From NCBI RefSeq assembly GCF_006715565.1, contig NZ_VFNL01000001.1, positions 1,550,001 to 1,614,000 of the forward strand: 64,000 nt of DNA, given 5' to 3'. Source of the DNA: Microbacterium sp. SLBN-154. Lineage in GTDB: Bacteria > Actinomycetota > Actinomycetes > Actinomycetales > Microbacteriaceae. This document shows, one piece after another, positions 10,684 through 17,448 of this stretch. The position numbers were made by a program, and so were the translations under genes. Under the pieces are notes generated by a model that did no database searches, had not been told where the DNA came from, and saw only the letters and a program-made list of their open reading frames with translations. How positions within the stretch are numbered: the first letter of the stretch is position 1; the number at the start of each line of letters is the position of its first letter.

Positions 10684-12171
10684 GTGTCGACGCTCAGTGA
10701 TCTCGTGTACGCGCAGGGCCGCTCCCGGTCGGAGGAGGTCGAGTGGCTCCACCGTCTCGCAGGTGACGGGCAGCTCCTGGCGGACCTGGCGTTCGCCGAC
10801 ATCGTGATCTGGGTGCCCACCGCCGACGATTCGTTCGTCGCGGTGGCGCACACGAGGCCGAGCGGGGCGGCGACACTGTTCTACCGCGACATCGTCAGCG
10901 ACCGGGTCCGCCCCCAGTGGGCGACCCAGGTGCGCGACGCGTTCGTCTCGGGCCGCATCGTCGACTCGGCCTCCCCGGACTGGTTCGAAGAGACGCCCAC
11001 CCGCGTGCGGGCCGTGCCGATCGTCCGTCGGAGCGGAGAGACGGTCGAGACGGTCGGCGTGCTCACCCGCCACACCAACCTCGGCGAGACACGCACACCG
11101 TCCAGGCAGCAGATCACCTTCAACGACTGCGCCGACGATATGTTCGGCATGATCGCCTCGGGCGAGTTCCCCGACCTGTCGACGCCCACCGCGCCGCGCC
11201 GGGGCGCGCCCCGCGCGTCGGACGGGCTCATCCGCATCGACCCCGCGGGCGTCGTCACCTTCGCCAGTCCCAACGCACTCTCGGCCTTCAACCGGATGGG
11301 CTTCGACGACGAGCTCGAGGGCGAGTCGCTGGTGGAGGTCACCACCCGCATCCTCACCACGCGACGCGAGTTCGACGAGTCGCTGCCCCTGGTGGTCACC
11401 GGACGAGCGCCGTGGCGCGCCGACATCGAGGCGCAGGGGGTCACGGTGTCGCTGCGGACCATCCCGCTCCGCGATCGCGGCACGCGCATCGGCGCGATCG
11501 TGCTGTGCCGCGACGTCACCGAGCTCCGCCATCAGGAGCAGGAGCTCATCACCAAGGACGCCACGATCCGCGAGATCCATCACCGCGTCAAGAACAACCT
11601 GCAGACGGTGGCCTCCCTCCTGCGGATCCAGGCGCGGCGCTCGCACTCCGATGAGGCGCGCGAGGCGCTCACGCAGGCCATGCGCCGCGTCTCGGCCATC
11701 GCCGTCGTCCACGACACCCTGTCGGAGGGGCTCACCCAGAGCGTGGACTTCGACGACGTGTTCGCGCGCGTGCTGAAGCTCGTCGCCGAGGTCGCCGCCG
11801 CCGCACCCAGCACCCGCGCGCGCACGCGCTCCATCGGTCGCTTCGGCACCCTGCCGAGCGCGTACGCGACCCCGCTCGCCCTCGCGCTGACCGAACTGGT
11901 CACCAACGCGGTCGAGCACGGACTGGCCGGACAGGAGGGCGACGTGGAGATCCTCGCCGACCGGACCGACGAGCGGCTCGAAGTGCGGGTCCGCGACAAC
12001 GGCGTGGGTCTGCCCGAGGGTCTGGTCGGGCGCGGGCTCGGTACGCAGATCGTGCGCACGCTTATTCAGGGCGAGCTCGGGGGCACGATCGACTGGCACA
12101 CGCTGGTCGGCAGCGGCACCGAGGTCACGATCGAGATCCCCCTGCGCTACATCGAGCGGATACAGGGCTGA
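10684..12171 (+). CDS. pdtaS: PdtaS-type sensor histidine kinase
   Basis: 495 residues. An N-terminal GAF-like region (FADIVIWVPTADDSFVAVAHTRP, VRAVPIVR) is followed by a PAS-like domain (LIRIDPAGVVTFASPNALSAF, VLCRDVTEL) and a HisKA_2 phosphoacceptor helix with REIHHRVKNNLQTVASLLRIQ. The HATPase domain carries ELVTNAVEHG, VRDNGVGLPEG and GLGTQIVRTLI. This domain order and the HHRVKNNLQ box are those of cytosolic PdtaS, which signals to the RNA-binding antiterminator PdtaR. No response regulator is adjacent. The whiB1 neighbour supports orthology with M. tuberculosis Rv3220c. GTG start with a -10 element 7 bases before it. Confidence 0.88.
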   Translation: MSTLSDLVYAQGRSRSEEVEWLHRLAGDGQLLADLAFADIVIWVPTADDSFVAVAHTRPSGAATLFYRDIVSDRVRPQWATQVRDAFVSGRIVDSASPDWFEETPTRVRAVPIVRRSGETVETVGVLTRHTNLGETRTPSRQQITFNDCADDMFGMIASGEFPDLSTPTAPRRGAPRASDGLIRIDPAGVVTFASPNALSAFNRMGFDDELEGESLVEVTTRILTTRREFDESLPLVVTGRAPWRADIEAQGVTVSLRTIPLRDRGTRIGAIVLCRDVTELRHQEQELITKDATIREIHHRVKNNLQTVASLLRIQARRSHSDEAREALTQAMRRVSAIAVVHDTLSEGLTQSVDFDDVFARVLKLVAEVAAAAPSTRARTRSIGRFGTLPSAYATPLALALTELVTNAVEHGLAGQEGDVEILADRTDERLEVRVRDNGVGLPEGLVGRGLGTQIVRTLIQGELGGTIDWHTLVGSGTEVTIEIPLRYIERIQG

Positions 12172-12184
12172 GTCGTCGCGAGCA

Positions 12185-12204
12185 TTCCGTGACCCGTCAC
12201 GGAA
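12185..12204. terminator. Hairpin after pdtaS
   Basis: TTCCGTGA (12185-12192) and TCACGGAA (12197-12204) form a perfect 8-bp stem with a 4-base loop, 13 bases after the pdtaS stop. The right arm also begins the partial first unit of the tandem array, so termination is only one reading. Confidence 0.4.
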
Positions 12205-12520
12205 TAGCCTTTCCCGGCGCGAACAGCCGCGCTATTTGACGGTTCGCGGGGAGTGGACTCCTCAGGCGGGTCGCGGACATGCCGCGACCCGTCAAGATAT
12301 ACCCTTTCCCGGCGCGAACAGCCGCACTATTTGACGGTTCGCGGGGAGTGGACTCCTCAGGCGGGTCGCGGACATGCCGCGACCCGTCACGGAATAACCT
12401 TTCCCGCCGCGAGCAGGCGCATTTCTTGACGGTTCGCGGGGAGTGGACTCCTCAGGCGGGTCGCGGACATGCCGCGATCCGTCGCGGAATAGCCTTTCCC
12501 GGCGCGTACAGGAGCGTTTT
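12191..12520. repeat. 95-bp tandem repeat array
   Basis: Three full units begin with TTGACGGTTCGCGGGGAG at 12236, 12331 and 12426, spaced exactly 95 bases. A half unit precedes them (12191-12235) and a degenerate one follows from 12521. The first 50 bases of each unit are almost identical and the rest drifts. Each unit contains a perfect 10-bp stem (CGGGTCGCGG ... CCGCGACCCG, one substitution in the third) with a 5-base loop. The array lies between the convergent ends of pdtaS and whiB1 and encodes nothing credible. Confidence 0.9.
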
Positions 12521-12522
12521 TT

Positions 12523-12630
12523 GACGGGTCGCCGGGAACTCAGTCCTCGGACGGGTCGTGGGGAACTCAGTCCGCGGACGAGTCGTGGGGAACGGACTCT
12601 TCGGACGGGTCCGGGGAAGGGACGGGTCGG
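12523..12630. repeat. 27-bp degenerate tandem repeat array
   Basis: Units beginning GACGGGTCG or close variants start at 12523, 12550, 12577 and 12604, a constant 27-base step; the last is incomplete. The core GGGAACTCAGTCC is shared by the first two. The unit resembles the first third of the 95-bp unit immediately before it, suggesting secondary expansion of part of that repeat. No coding sense. Confidence 0.8.
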
Positions 12631-12663
12631 CCCCCGGACGAACCCGGCCGCGGCGGGCGGGCG

Positions 12664-12912
12664 TCAGCTCGCGCGACGGGCGCGTGCGGCGCGACGCTTC
12701 AGGGCGCGACGCTCATCCTCGGACAGGCCGCCCCAGACGCCCGAGTCCTGGCCGCTTTCGAGGGCGTACTGCAGACACGTCTCGGTGACGGTGCACCGGG
12801 CGCAGACCGACTTCGCCTTCTCGATCTGGTCGACGGCAGGCCCGGTGTTCCCGACGGGGAAGAACAGCTCGGGGTCGACGGTGAGGCAGGCGGCCTTGTC
12901 GCGCCAATCCAT
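12664..12912 (-). CDS. whiB1: WhiB1-type iron-sulfur transcription factor
   Basis: 82 residues beginning MDWRDKAAC at ATG 12912, preceded by AAGGAG. Cysteines at positions 9, 37, 40 and 46 (C-x27-C-x2-C-x5-C) ligate the [4Fe-4S] cluster; the GVWGG turn is at 58-62, followed by a basic ALKRRAARARR tail. Spacing and length are those of M. tuberculosis WhiB1, an essential NO-sensitive regulator that binds the primary sigma factor. Its pdtaS neighbour agrees with that assignment. A 209-base leader region separates it from the divergent membrane-protein gene. Confidence 0.95.
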   Translation of the reverse strand: MDWRDKAACLTVDPELFFPVGNTGPAVDQIEKAKSVCARCTVTETCLQYALESGQDSGVWGGLSEDERRALKRRAARARRAS

Positions 12913-13013
12913 GGTGGTGCTCCTTGATGCAGAATGGTGGGGGAAATGGTATGTCCCGGAATCGGGGCCGATACCCTGTGGGAGTGCGAGCGGATGCTCG
13001 CCCCACGTCGCTG

Positions 13014-13043
13014 TGGGAGCACACGGCTTGTTCAATGCTCCCA
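13014..13043. promoter_or_regulatory. Inverted repeat upstream of whiB1
   Basis: TGGGAGCA (13014-13021) and TGCTCCCA (13036-13043) form a perfect 8-bp inverted repeat around 14 bases. It lies in the divergent spacer, about 100 bases upstream of whiB1 and about 80 upstream of the membrane-protein gene. CTGTGGGAG also occurs in direct repeat nearby (12976 and 13011). It could be an operator for either gene; unproven. Confidence 0.35.
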
Positions 13044-13121
13044 TAGCACATGAAGGGAATCAAGAGTCGACGTCTCGGTTTCGGCCAGGTTTCCTTCCGC
13101 CCCCCGGAACGAGAGAGGTTC

Positions 13122-13529
13122 ATGCGCGACATCATCGCCCACCGGATCGCCGGTTTCCTGTTGGCTCTCGAGGGCATCGGGCTGCTGATCCTCGTCGGCT
13201 GGCAGGTGGTCGCGCTGGTGGGCGGCGACACCGGGATCCTGACGACCGCGCTGGCCCTCCTCGTCCTCACCGTCGCCGGTGCGGCGATCGTCCTCGCCTT
13301 CGCCGCGGCCACATGGCGCCGCGTGTCGTGGGGGCGATCGGGAGGGATCGTCACGCAGCTGCTGATCCTCGCCGTCGCGCTGGGGGCGGCGACGGGCGCC
13401 TACGCGCAGCCGTTCTCGGCGCTGCTGCTGGCGGTGCCGGCCGTGGTGGTCCTCGTCACCCTCATCTGGGCGACGCGCACCTCGGCGCCCCGAGAAGCCC
13501 CCGACGAGGACGCGGGCCCCGAGGCCTGA
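13122..13529 (+). CDS. Small four-helix membrane protein
   Basis: 135 residues from ATG 13122 with GAGAGG 4 bases upstream; an in-frame upstream ATG at 13050 lacks a binding site and adds a non-helical stretch. Four hydrophobic segments are visible (around IAGFLLALEGIGLLILVGW, LALLVLTVAGAAIVLAFAA, VTQLLILAVALGAATGAYA, ALLLAVPAVVVLVTLIWAT), then an acidic tail. No catalytic motif is recognised and the function is unknown. It is divergent from whiB1 and converges on bcp. Confidence 0.75.
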   Translation: MRDIIAHRIAGFLLALEGIGLLILVGWQVVALVGGDTGILTTALALLVLTVAGAAIVLAFAAATWRRVSWGRSGGIVTQLLILAVALGAATGAYAQPFSALLLAVPAVVVLVTLIWATRTSAPREAPDEDAGPEA

Positions 13530-13542
13530 TCCGAGGGCGAGC

Positions 13543-14013
13543 TCAGGCGGCGAGGCCCAGGATGCTCCGCACCCGGGCGACGTGGCCGGTGGCCTTGACG
13601 TTGTAGAGGGCGTGCGCGATGCGGCCGTCGGCGTCGATCACGAAGGTCGAGCGGATGACGCCCTGGACCGTCTTGCCGTAGTTCGTCTTCTCGCCCCACG
13701 CGCCATAGGCGTCGTGCACCGCGTGATCGGGATCGCTCAGGAGCGGGTAGGTCAGGCCGTCGCGCTCGCGGAACTTCTGCAGCGTCGCCGCGTCGTCGCG
13801 CGAGATGCCGAGCACGGCGTAGCCGGCGGCCTGGAGCGGGGCGAGCGAGTCGCGGAAGTCGCATGCCTCGGTCGTGCACCCGGGCGTCATGGCGGCGGGG
13901 TAGAAGAAGAGCACCACACCGGTGCCGCGGAAGTCGGCGAGCGAGACCGGCGTGGAGTCCTGGTCGTCGAGGGTGAAGTCGGGGGCGAGGTCTCCAGGTT
14001 CCAGACGCGTCAT
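13543..14013 (-). CDS. bcp: Thioredoxin-dependent peroxiredoxin, Bcp/PrxQ type
   Basis: 156 residues. LEPGDLAPDFTL begins the thioredoxin fold, and VVLFFYPAAMTPGCTTEACDF carries the peroxidatic Cys46 and resolving Cys51 with the PrxQ spacing. VLGISRDD and FVIDADGRIAHA follow as in the family. It reduces peroxides in the cytoplasm using thioredoxin. It is the last gene of the aroA-rsgA-bcp unit: its ATG overlaps the rsgA stop by 4 bases. Confidence 0.93.
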   Translation of the reverse strand: MTRLEPGDLAPDFTLDDQDSTPVSLADFRGTGVVLFFYPAAMTPGCTTEACDFRDSLAPLQAAGYAVLGISRDDAATLQKFRERDGLTYPLLSDPDHAVHDAYGAWGEKTNYGKTVQGVIRSTFVIDADGRIAHALYNVKATGHVARVRSILGLAA

Positions 14014-15101
14014 GACTCCAGCCTAGGGCGAACGGGATGCCGCGTCGCGGCCCGATCGCCACGGTCGGCGAAGGTCGACAGAAGCCGCTGGAGCGAGTCG
14101 AGCCGCGCAGGTCCGGTCGGACCCAGCCGTCCCTCCGCGGCTGCCTCGACGAGGGCGCAGTCCGGCGCGTCGGGCAGGTGCGTGCATCCCCGGGGGCAGT
14201 CCTCGGCGACCTCGGCCAGCTCGGTGAAGGCGCGCAGGATGTTCGCGGGATCGACGTGACCGAGACCGAAGGAGCGGACGCCGGGGGTGTCGATCACCCA
14301 CCCCGAACCCGACGCCCCGCGGTAGCGCAGCGACACCGTCGAACTGGAGGTGTGGCGCCCACGGCCGGTGACCTCGTTGACATGTCCGGTGGCTCGGCGA
14401 GCGTCGGGGACGAGCGCGTTCACGAGGGTCGACTTGCCGACGCCGGAGTGCCCCACGAACACCGTGGCGTGCCCCGCGAGTGATGCGCCGATGCGCTCGA
14501 CCGGCATCTCACCGCGCGCGCTGGTGAACACGTCGAGGTCGAGTCCCTCGAAGTGGCTGAGGAACTCGGCGGGGTCGGCGAGGTCGGTCTTGGTCACGAC
14601 GAGCAGCGGGCGGATTCCGGCATCCAGCGCAGCGACGAGGTACCGGTCGACCAGCCGTTCGCGCGGCTCGGGATCCGCCGCCGCGACGACGATGAGCATC
14701 TGGTCGGCGTTGGCCACGATGACCCGCTCGACCTGATCGGTGTCGTCGGCACTGCGGCGAAGGAGCGAGGAGCGCTCTTCGATGCCGACGATCCGGGCGA
14801 GGGTGCCCTCGTCGCCGGAGGTGTCGCCCACGAGCCGCGCGCGGTCGCCCGTGACGATGGCGACCTTCCGCAGCTCGCGCGCCCGCATCGCGATGATCTC
14901 GTGCTCGTCGTCGCCGTCCTCGTCGACGAGGACGGCGTACCGACCCCGGTCGACACCGAGCACGCGACCGATCTGCGCGTCGGCGTGCGCCGGGCGGCGC
15001 TTGGTCCGTGGACGATTGGCCTTCGGATTCGGCCGGACGCGCACATCGGCCTCGTCGAAGTCGAGGTCGTCGTCATCGTCGGTGTCGTCCAGCCAGCTCA
15101 C
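14010..15101 (-). CDS. rsgA: Small-subunit ribosome maturation GTPase RsgA
   Basis: 363 residues from GTG 15101. An acidic N-terminus (SWLDDTDDDDDLDFDEADVR) precedes an OB fold. The circularly permuted GTPase order is clear: VVTKTDL (G4), then FVGHSGVGKSTLVNAL (G1), then VIDTPGVRSFG (G3). The zinc knuckle is EDCPRGCTHLPDAPDCAL. RsgA helps mature the 30S subunit late in assembly. The start was chosen because it sits 7 bases after the aroA stop and the acidic tail is typical. It overlaps bcp by 4 bases, so the three genes form an operon. Confidence 0.95.
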   Translation of the reverse strand: MSWLDDTDDDDDLDFDEADVRVRPNPKANRPRTKRRPAHADAQIGRVLGVDRGRYAVLVDEDGDDEHEIIAMRARELRKVAIVTGDRARLVGDTSGDEGTLARIVGIEERSSLLRRSADDTDQVERVIVANADQMLIVVAAADPEPRERLVDRYLVAALDAGIRPLLVVTKTDLADPAEFLSHFEGLDLDVFTSARGEMPVERIGASLAGHATVFVGHSGVGKSTLVNALVPDARRATGHVNEVTGRGRHTSSSTVSLRYRGASGSGWVIDTPGVRSFGLGHVDPANILRAFTELAEVAEDCPRGCTHLPDAPDCALVEAAAEGRLGPTGPARLDSLQRLLSTFADRGDRAATRHPVRPRLES

Positions 15102-15108
15102 GGCGGGG

Positions 15109-16452
15109 TCATCCCTCGGCGGCTGCGCCCGAGGCGCCGGAGAGCATCCTCTGCCAGAGTTGCGGGAACTGGGGCATGGTCTTCGCGGTCGTGCCGATGT
15201 CGTCCACCGCCACCCCCTCCACCCGCAGGCCGATGAGGGCACCGGTGGTGGCGAGGCGGTGGTCGTGGTGGGCGCGCCAGAGGCCGCCCCGCAGCGGCCG
15301 GGGAACGATGCGGATGCCGTCGGCGAGTTCGTGCGCCTCGCCGCCCAGAGCGCGGAGGTTGTCCACGAGCGCCGCGATGCGGTCGGTCTCGTGCCCGCGG
15401 ATGTGCCCGATGCCGTACAGGGTCGTCGGCGCGTCGGCGAAGGCGGCGAGGGCGAACAGGGTCGGGGTCAGCTCGCCCGCGGCGGAGAGGTCGAGGTCGA
15501 CGCCCGCGATGGCGTCGCCGGCGGTGACGGTCAGAGCGCCGCCTCGGCGCACCACGCGCGCACCCATGAGGGCCAGGATGTCGCTGAGCATGGCCCCGGG
15601 CTGGGTGGAGTGCAGCGGCCAGCCGGTGACCGACACCGATCCGCCCGCGATCATGGCCGCGGCCAGGAACGGGGCGGCGTTGGAGAGATCGGGTTCGATC
15701 GCGACATCCTTCGCCCGGATCGGCCCCGCGGGCACGACCCACTCGCCGGGCGCCGGGCGCTCGACGTGGACGCCCCTGCGGGCGAGGGCCTCGACGGTCA
15801 TGTCGATATGCGGGATGCTCGGGAGCCGGCCGCCCAAGTGGATGAGGTGCAGGCCCACGTCGAAGCGCGGAGCGGCCAGGAGCAGTCCCGAGACGAACTG
15901 GCTGGACGCGCTGGCGTCCATCGTCACCTCGCCGCCGCGGACGTGCCCGCGACCCCGTACGAGGAAGGGGAGCGACCAGTGGCCGCCGTCGTCGATGTCC
16001 ACGCCGACGTCTCTGAGCGCGCGAATCATCGCGCCCATGGGGCGGTGGAGCGCCGTCTCGTGGGCGGTGACCTCGACATCGTTGTCGGCGAAGCCGGCGA
16101 CGGGGCTGATGAACCGCATCACGGTGCCGGCCTGACCGCAGTCCACCGCGCCGCCCCCGTGCAGGGGCCAGGTGGGGGTGATGAGCAGGTCATCGCCGAA
16201 GTCGCCGTCGCCGGGTTCGGTCTCGGCGGTGACGCCGAGCGCCCGCAGGGCGTCGATCATCCGCGCCGAGTCGTCGCTGTGCAGCGGGGCGGTCAGCCGG
16301 CTGGGACCGTCGGCGAGGGCGGCGAGGACGAGTTCGCGGTTGGTCAGCGATTTCGACCCCGGCACCGTGACGACGGCACGCAACGGAGCCTCCGCAGTCG
16401 GGGCAGCCCACGCGCGGACGTCGGAGTCGGGGGAATACCCGGGCGGTGTCAT
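15109..16452 (-). CDS. aroA: 3-phosphoshikimate 1-carboxyvinyltransferase (EPSP synthase)
   Basis: 447 residues. [22 protein letters not shown] near the N-terminus and the later [11 protein letters not shown] (in place of the usual GNAGTAMR) bind phosphoshikimate and [34 protein letters not shown] and [13 protein letters not shown] [15 protein letters not shown] complete the family pattern. It forms EPSP from shikimate-3-phosphate and PEP in the shikimate pathway. It heads the aroA-rsgA-bcp operon and is divergent from sigR, with only 37 bases between the two start codons. Confidence 0.96.
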   Translation of the reverse strand: MTPPGYSPDSDVRAWAAPTAEAPLRAVVTVPGSKSLTNRELVLAALADGPSRLTAPLHSDDSARMIDALRALGVTAETEPGDGDFGDDLLITPTWPLHGGGAVDCGQAGTVMRFISPVAGFADNDVEVTAHETALHRPMGAMIRALRDVGVDIDDGGHWSLPFLVRGRGHVRGGEVTMDASASSQFVSGLLLAAPRFDVGLHLIHLGGRLPSIPHIDMTVEALARRGVHVERPAPGEWVVPAGPIRAKDVAIEPDLSNAAPFLAAAMIAGGSVSVTGWPLHSTQPGAMLSDILALMGARVVRRGGALTVTAGDAIAGVDLDLSAAGELTPTLFALAAFADAPTTLYGIGHIRGHETDRIAALVDNLRALGGEAHELADGIRIVPRPLRGGLWRAHHDHRLATTGALIGLRVEGVAVDDIGTTAKTMPQFPQLWQRMLSGASGAAAEG

Positions 16453-16458
16453 CGGGTT
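16432..16458 (+). promoter_or_regulatory. SigR/SigH-type promoter of sigR-rsrA
   Basis: GGAAT (16432-16436) and GTT (16456-16458), separated by 19 bases, match the SigR/SigH -35/-10 consensus (GGAAT then GTT about 18 bases on). It is placed correctly to start transcription near 16465, in front of the AGGAG and ATG of sigR. This implies autoregulation. It overlaps the start of divergent aroA. Confidence 0.6.
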
Positions 16459-16460
16459 CT

Positions 16461-16466
16461 ACCCTA
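16461..16466 (-). promoter_or_regulatory. -10 element for aroA
   Basis: On the minus strand TAGGGT ends 8 bases before the aroA ATG (16452), with no ribosome binding site. It overlaps the predicted start point of the divergent sigR transcript, so the two promoters may interfere. Confidence 0.4.
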
Positions 16467-16489
16467 ACGAACCACCGAGAGGAGCCGGG

Positions 16490-17158
16490 ATGATCGCCAC
16501 GCTCGAACGGCCTGATGCACAGGCTGTCGAGGAGGTCGCCGCCGTAGACTGGCGCGTGATGTCTGACCAGCCAGCCTCCGTCGAGGACACGCGTACGCAG
16601 TTCGAGCAGCAGGCGCTGCCGTTCATGGACCAGCTGTACGCCGCCGCGATGCGGATGACGCGCAACCCCGCCGACGCCGCCGACCTCGTCCAGGAGACGT
16701 TCGTGAAGGCGTTCGCGTCGTGGAAGAGCTTCACCCAGGGCACGAACCTGAAGGCGTGGCTGTACCGGATCCTCACCAACACCTACATCAACACGTACCG
16801 GAAGAAGCAGCGCGAGCCCTTCCAGGGGGCGATCGACGAGCTGGAGGATTGGCAGCTCGGCGGAGCCGAATCCACGACGGCGATCAGCACGCGCTCGGCC
16901 GAGGCCGAGGCGATCGACCACATGCCGGCGTCGGTGGTGAAGGACGCCCTGCAGGCGATCCCCGAGGACTTCCGGTTGGCGGTGTACCTCGCCGATGTCG
17001 AGGGCTTCGCCTATCAGGAGATCGCCGACATCATGAAAACCCCCATCGGCACGGTCATGAGCCGTCTGCACCGAGGCAGACGGATGCTGCGTGACCTGCT
17101 GGCCGATTACGCGAAGGAGCGCGGCATCGACACCGCCGCGACGGGAGCAAAGAAATGA
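16490..17158 (+). CDS. sigR: Redox-responsive ECF sigma factor, SigR/SigH type
   Basis: 222 residues from ATG 16490 with AGGAG before it, or about 199 from ATG 16559 ([18 protein letters not shown]), where strong family similarity begins but no binding site is seen. Region 2 is [33 protein letters not shown] with [21 protein letters not shown]; region 4 is [44 protein letters not shown], read in segments. SigR activates thiol-oxidative-stress genes. It overlaps the rsrA start by 4 bases and has its own SigR-type promoter upstream. In Streptomyces coelicolor a longer, unstable SigR isoform from an upstream start is known, so both starts may be used. Confidence 0.93.
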   Translation: MIATLERPDAQAVEEVAAVDWRVMSDQPASVEDTRTQFEQQALPFMDQLYAAAMRMTRNPADAADLVQETFVKAFASWKSFTQGTNLKAWLYRILTNTYINTYRKKQREPFQGAIDELEDWQLGGAESTTAISTRSAEAEAIDHMPASVVKDALQAIPEDFRLAVYLADVEGFAYQEIADIMKTPIGTVMSRLHRGRRMLRDLLADYAKERGIDTAATGAKK

Positions 17159-17397
17159 CGGACTGCGGCTGCGAGAAGGCACGGCGCGACCTCGAGGAGT
17201 ACCTCCGCAACGAGGTGTGCAAGACCGAGCACAACGACATCACCGAGCACCTGGACAACTGCCCCGGATGCCGCGACGAGGCGTTGGTCGCCCGTACGCT
17301 GACCGAGGTCGTGGCCCGGGCATGCAAGGAGACGGCGCCCGAAGAGCTGCGCGACCAGATCCTCGCCCGGCTGCGCGCCGTCCAGGCCACGCACTGA
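17155..17397 (+). CDS. rsrA: Zinc-binding anti-sigma factor, RsrA/RshA type
   Basis: 80 residues. The ZAS motif is His32-x3-Cys36-x2-Cys39 (HLDNCPGC), with further cysteines at 4, 6 and 22 that can form the disulfide trigger. RsrA holds SigR inactive when reduced; oxidation expels zinc and frees the sigma factor. The ATG overlaps the sigR stop by 4 bases, giving coupled, balanced synthesis. Length is normal for the family. Confidence 0.93.
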   Translation: MTDCGCEKARRDLEEYLRNEVCKTEHNDITEHLDNCPGCRDEALVARTLTEVVARACKETAPEELRDQILARLRAVQATH

Positions 17398-17405
17398 CCG
17401 CGCGT

Positions 17406-17441
17406 CGACCCGGCCCACCGTCGGCGACGGCGGCCGGGTCG
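17406..17441. terminator. Hairpin between convergent rsrA and kgd
   Basis: CGACCCGGCC (17406-17415) and GGCCGGGTCG (17432-17441) form a perfect 10-bp stem within the 51 bases between the two stop codons. It probably ends both transcripts. Confidence 0.65.
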
Positions 17442-17448
17442 AGCCGCG

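Noticed and set aside
9046..12099. Minus-strand open frame of about 1000 codons
   Set aside because: Antisense of the SAF, CpaE-like and pdtaS genes with no domain signature; long antisense frames are common at this G/C content.
12191..12630. CRISPR array
   Set aside because: The repeats abut without unique spacers, unit lengths of 95 and 27 do not alternate with spacers, and no cas genes are nearby.
12443..13606. Plus-strand frame through the tandem repeats encoding a periodic Ser/Arg/Gly-rich peptide
   Set aside because: The periodicity follows from the DNA repeats, and the frame then runs antisense through whiB1 and out of frame through the small membrane-protein gene.
15008..16135. Plus-strand open frames opposite aroA and rsgA
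   Set aside because: Ser/Arg-rich shadow translations of two well-supported genes.
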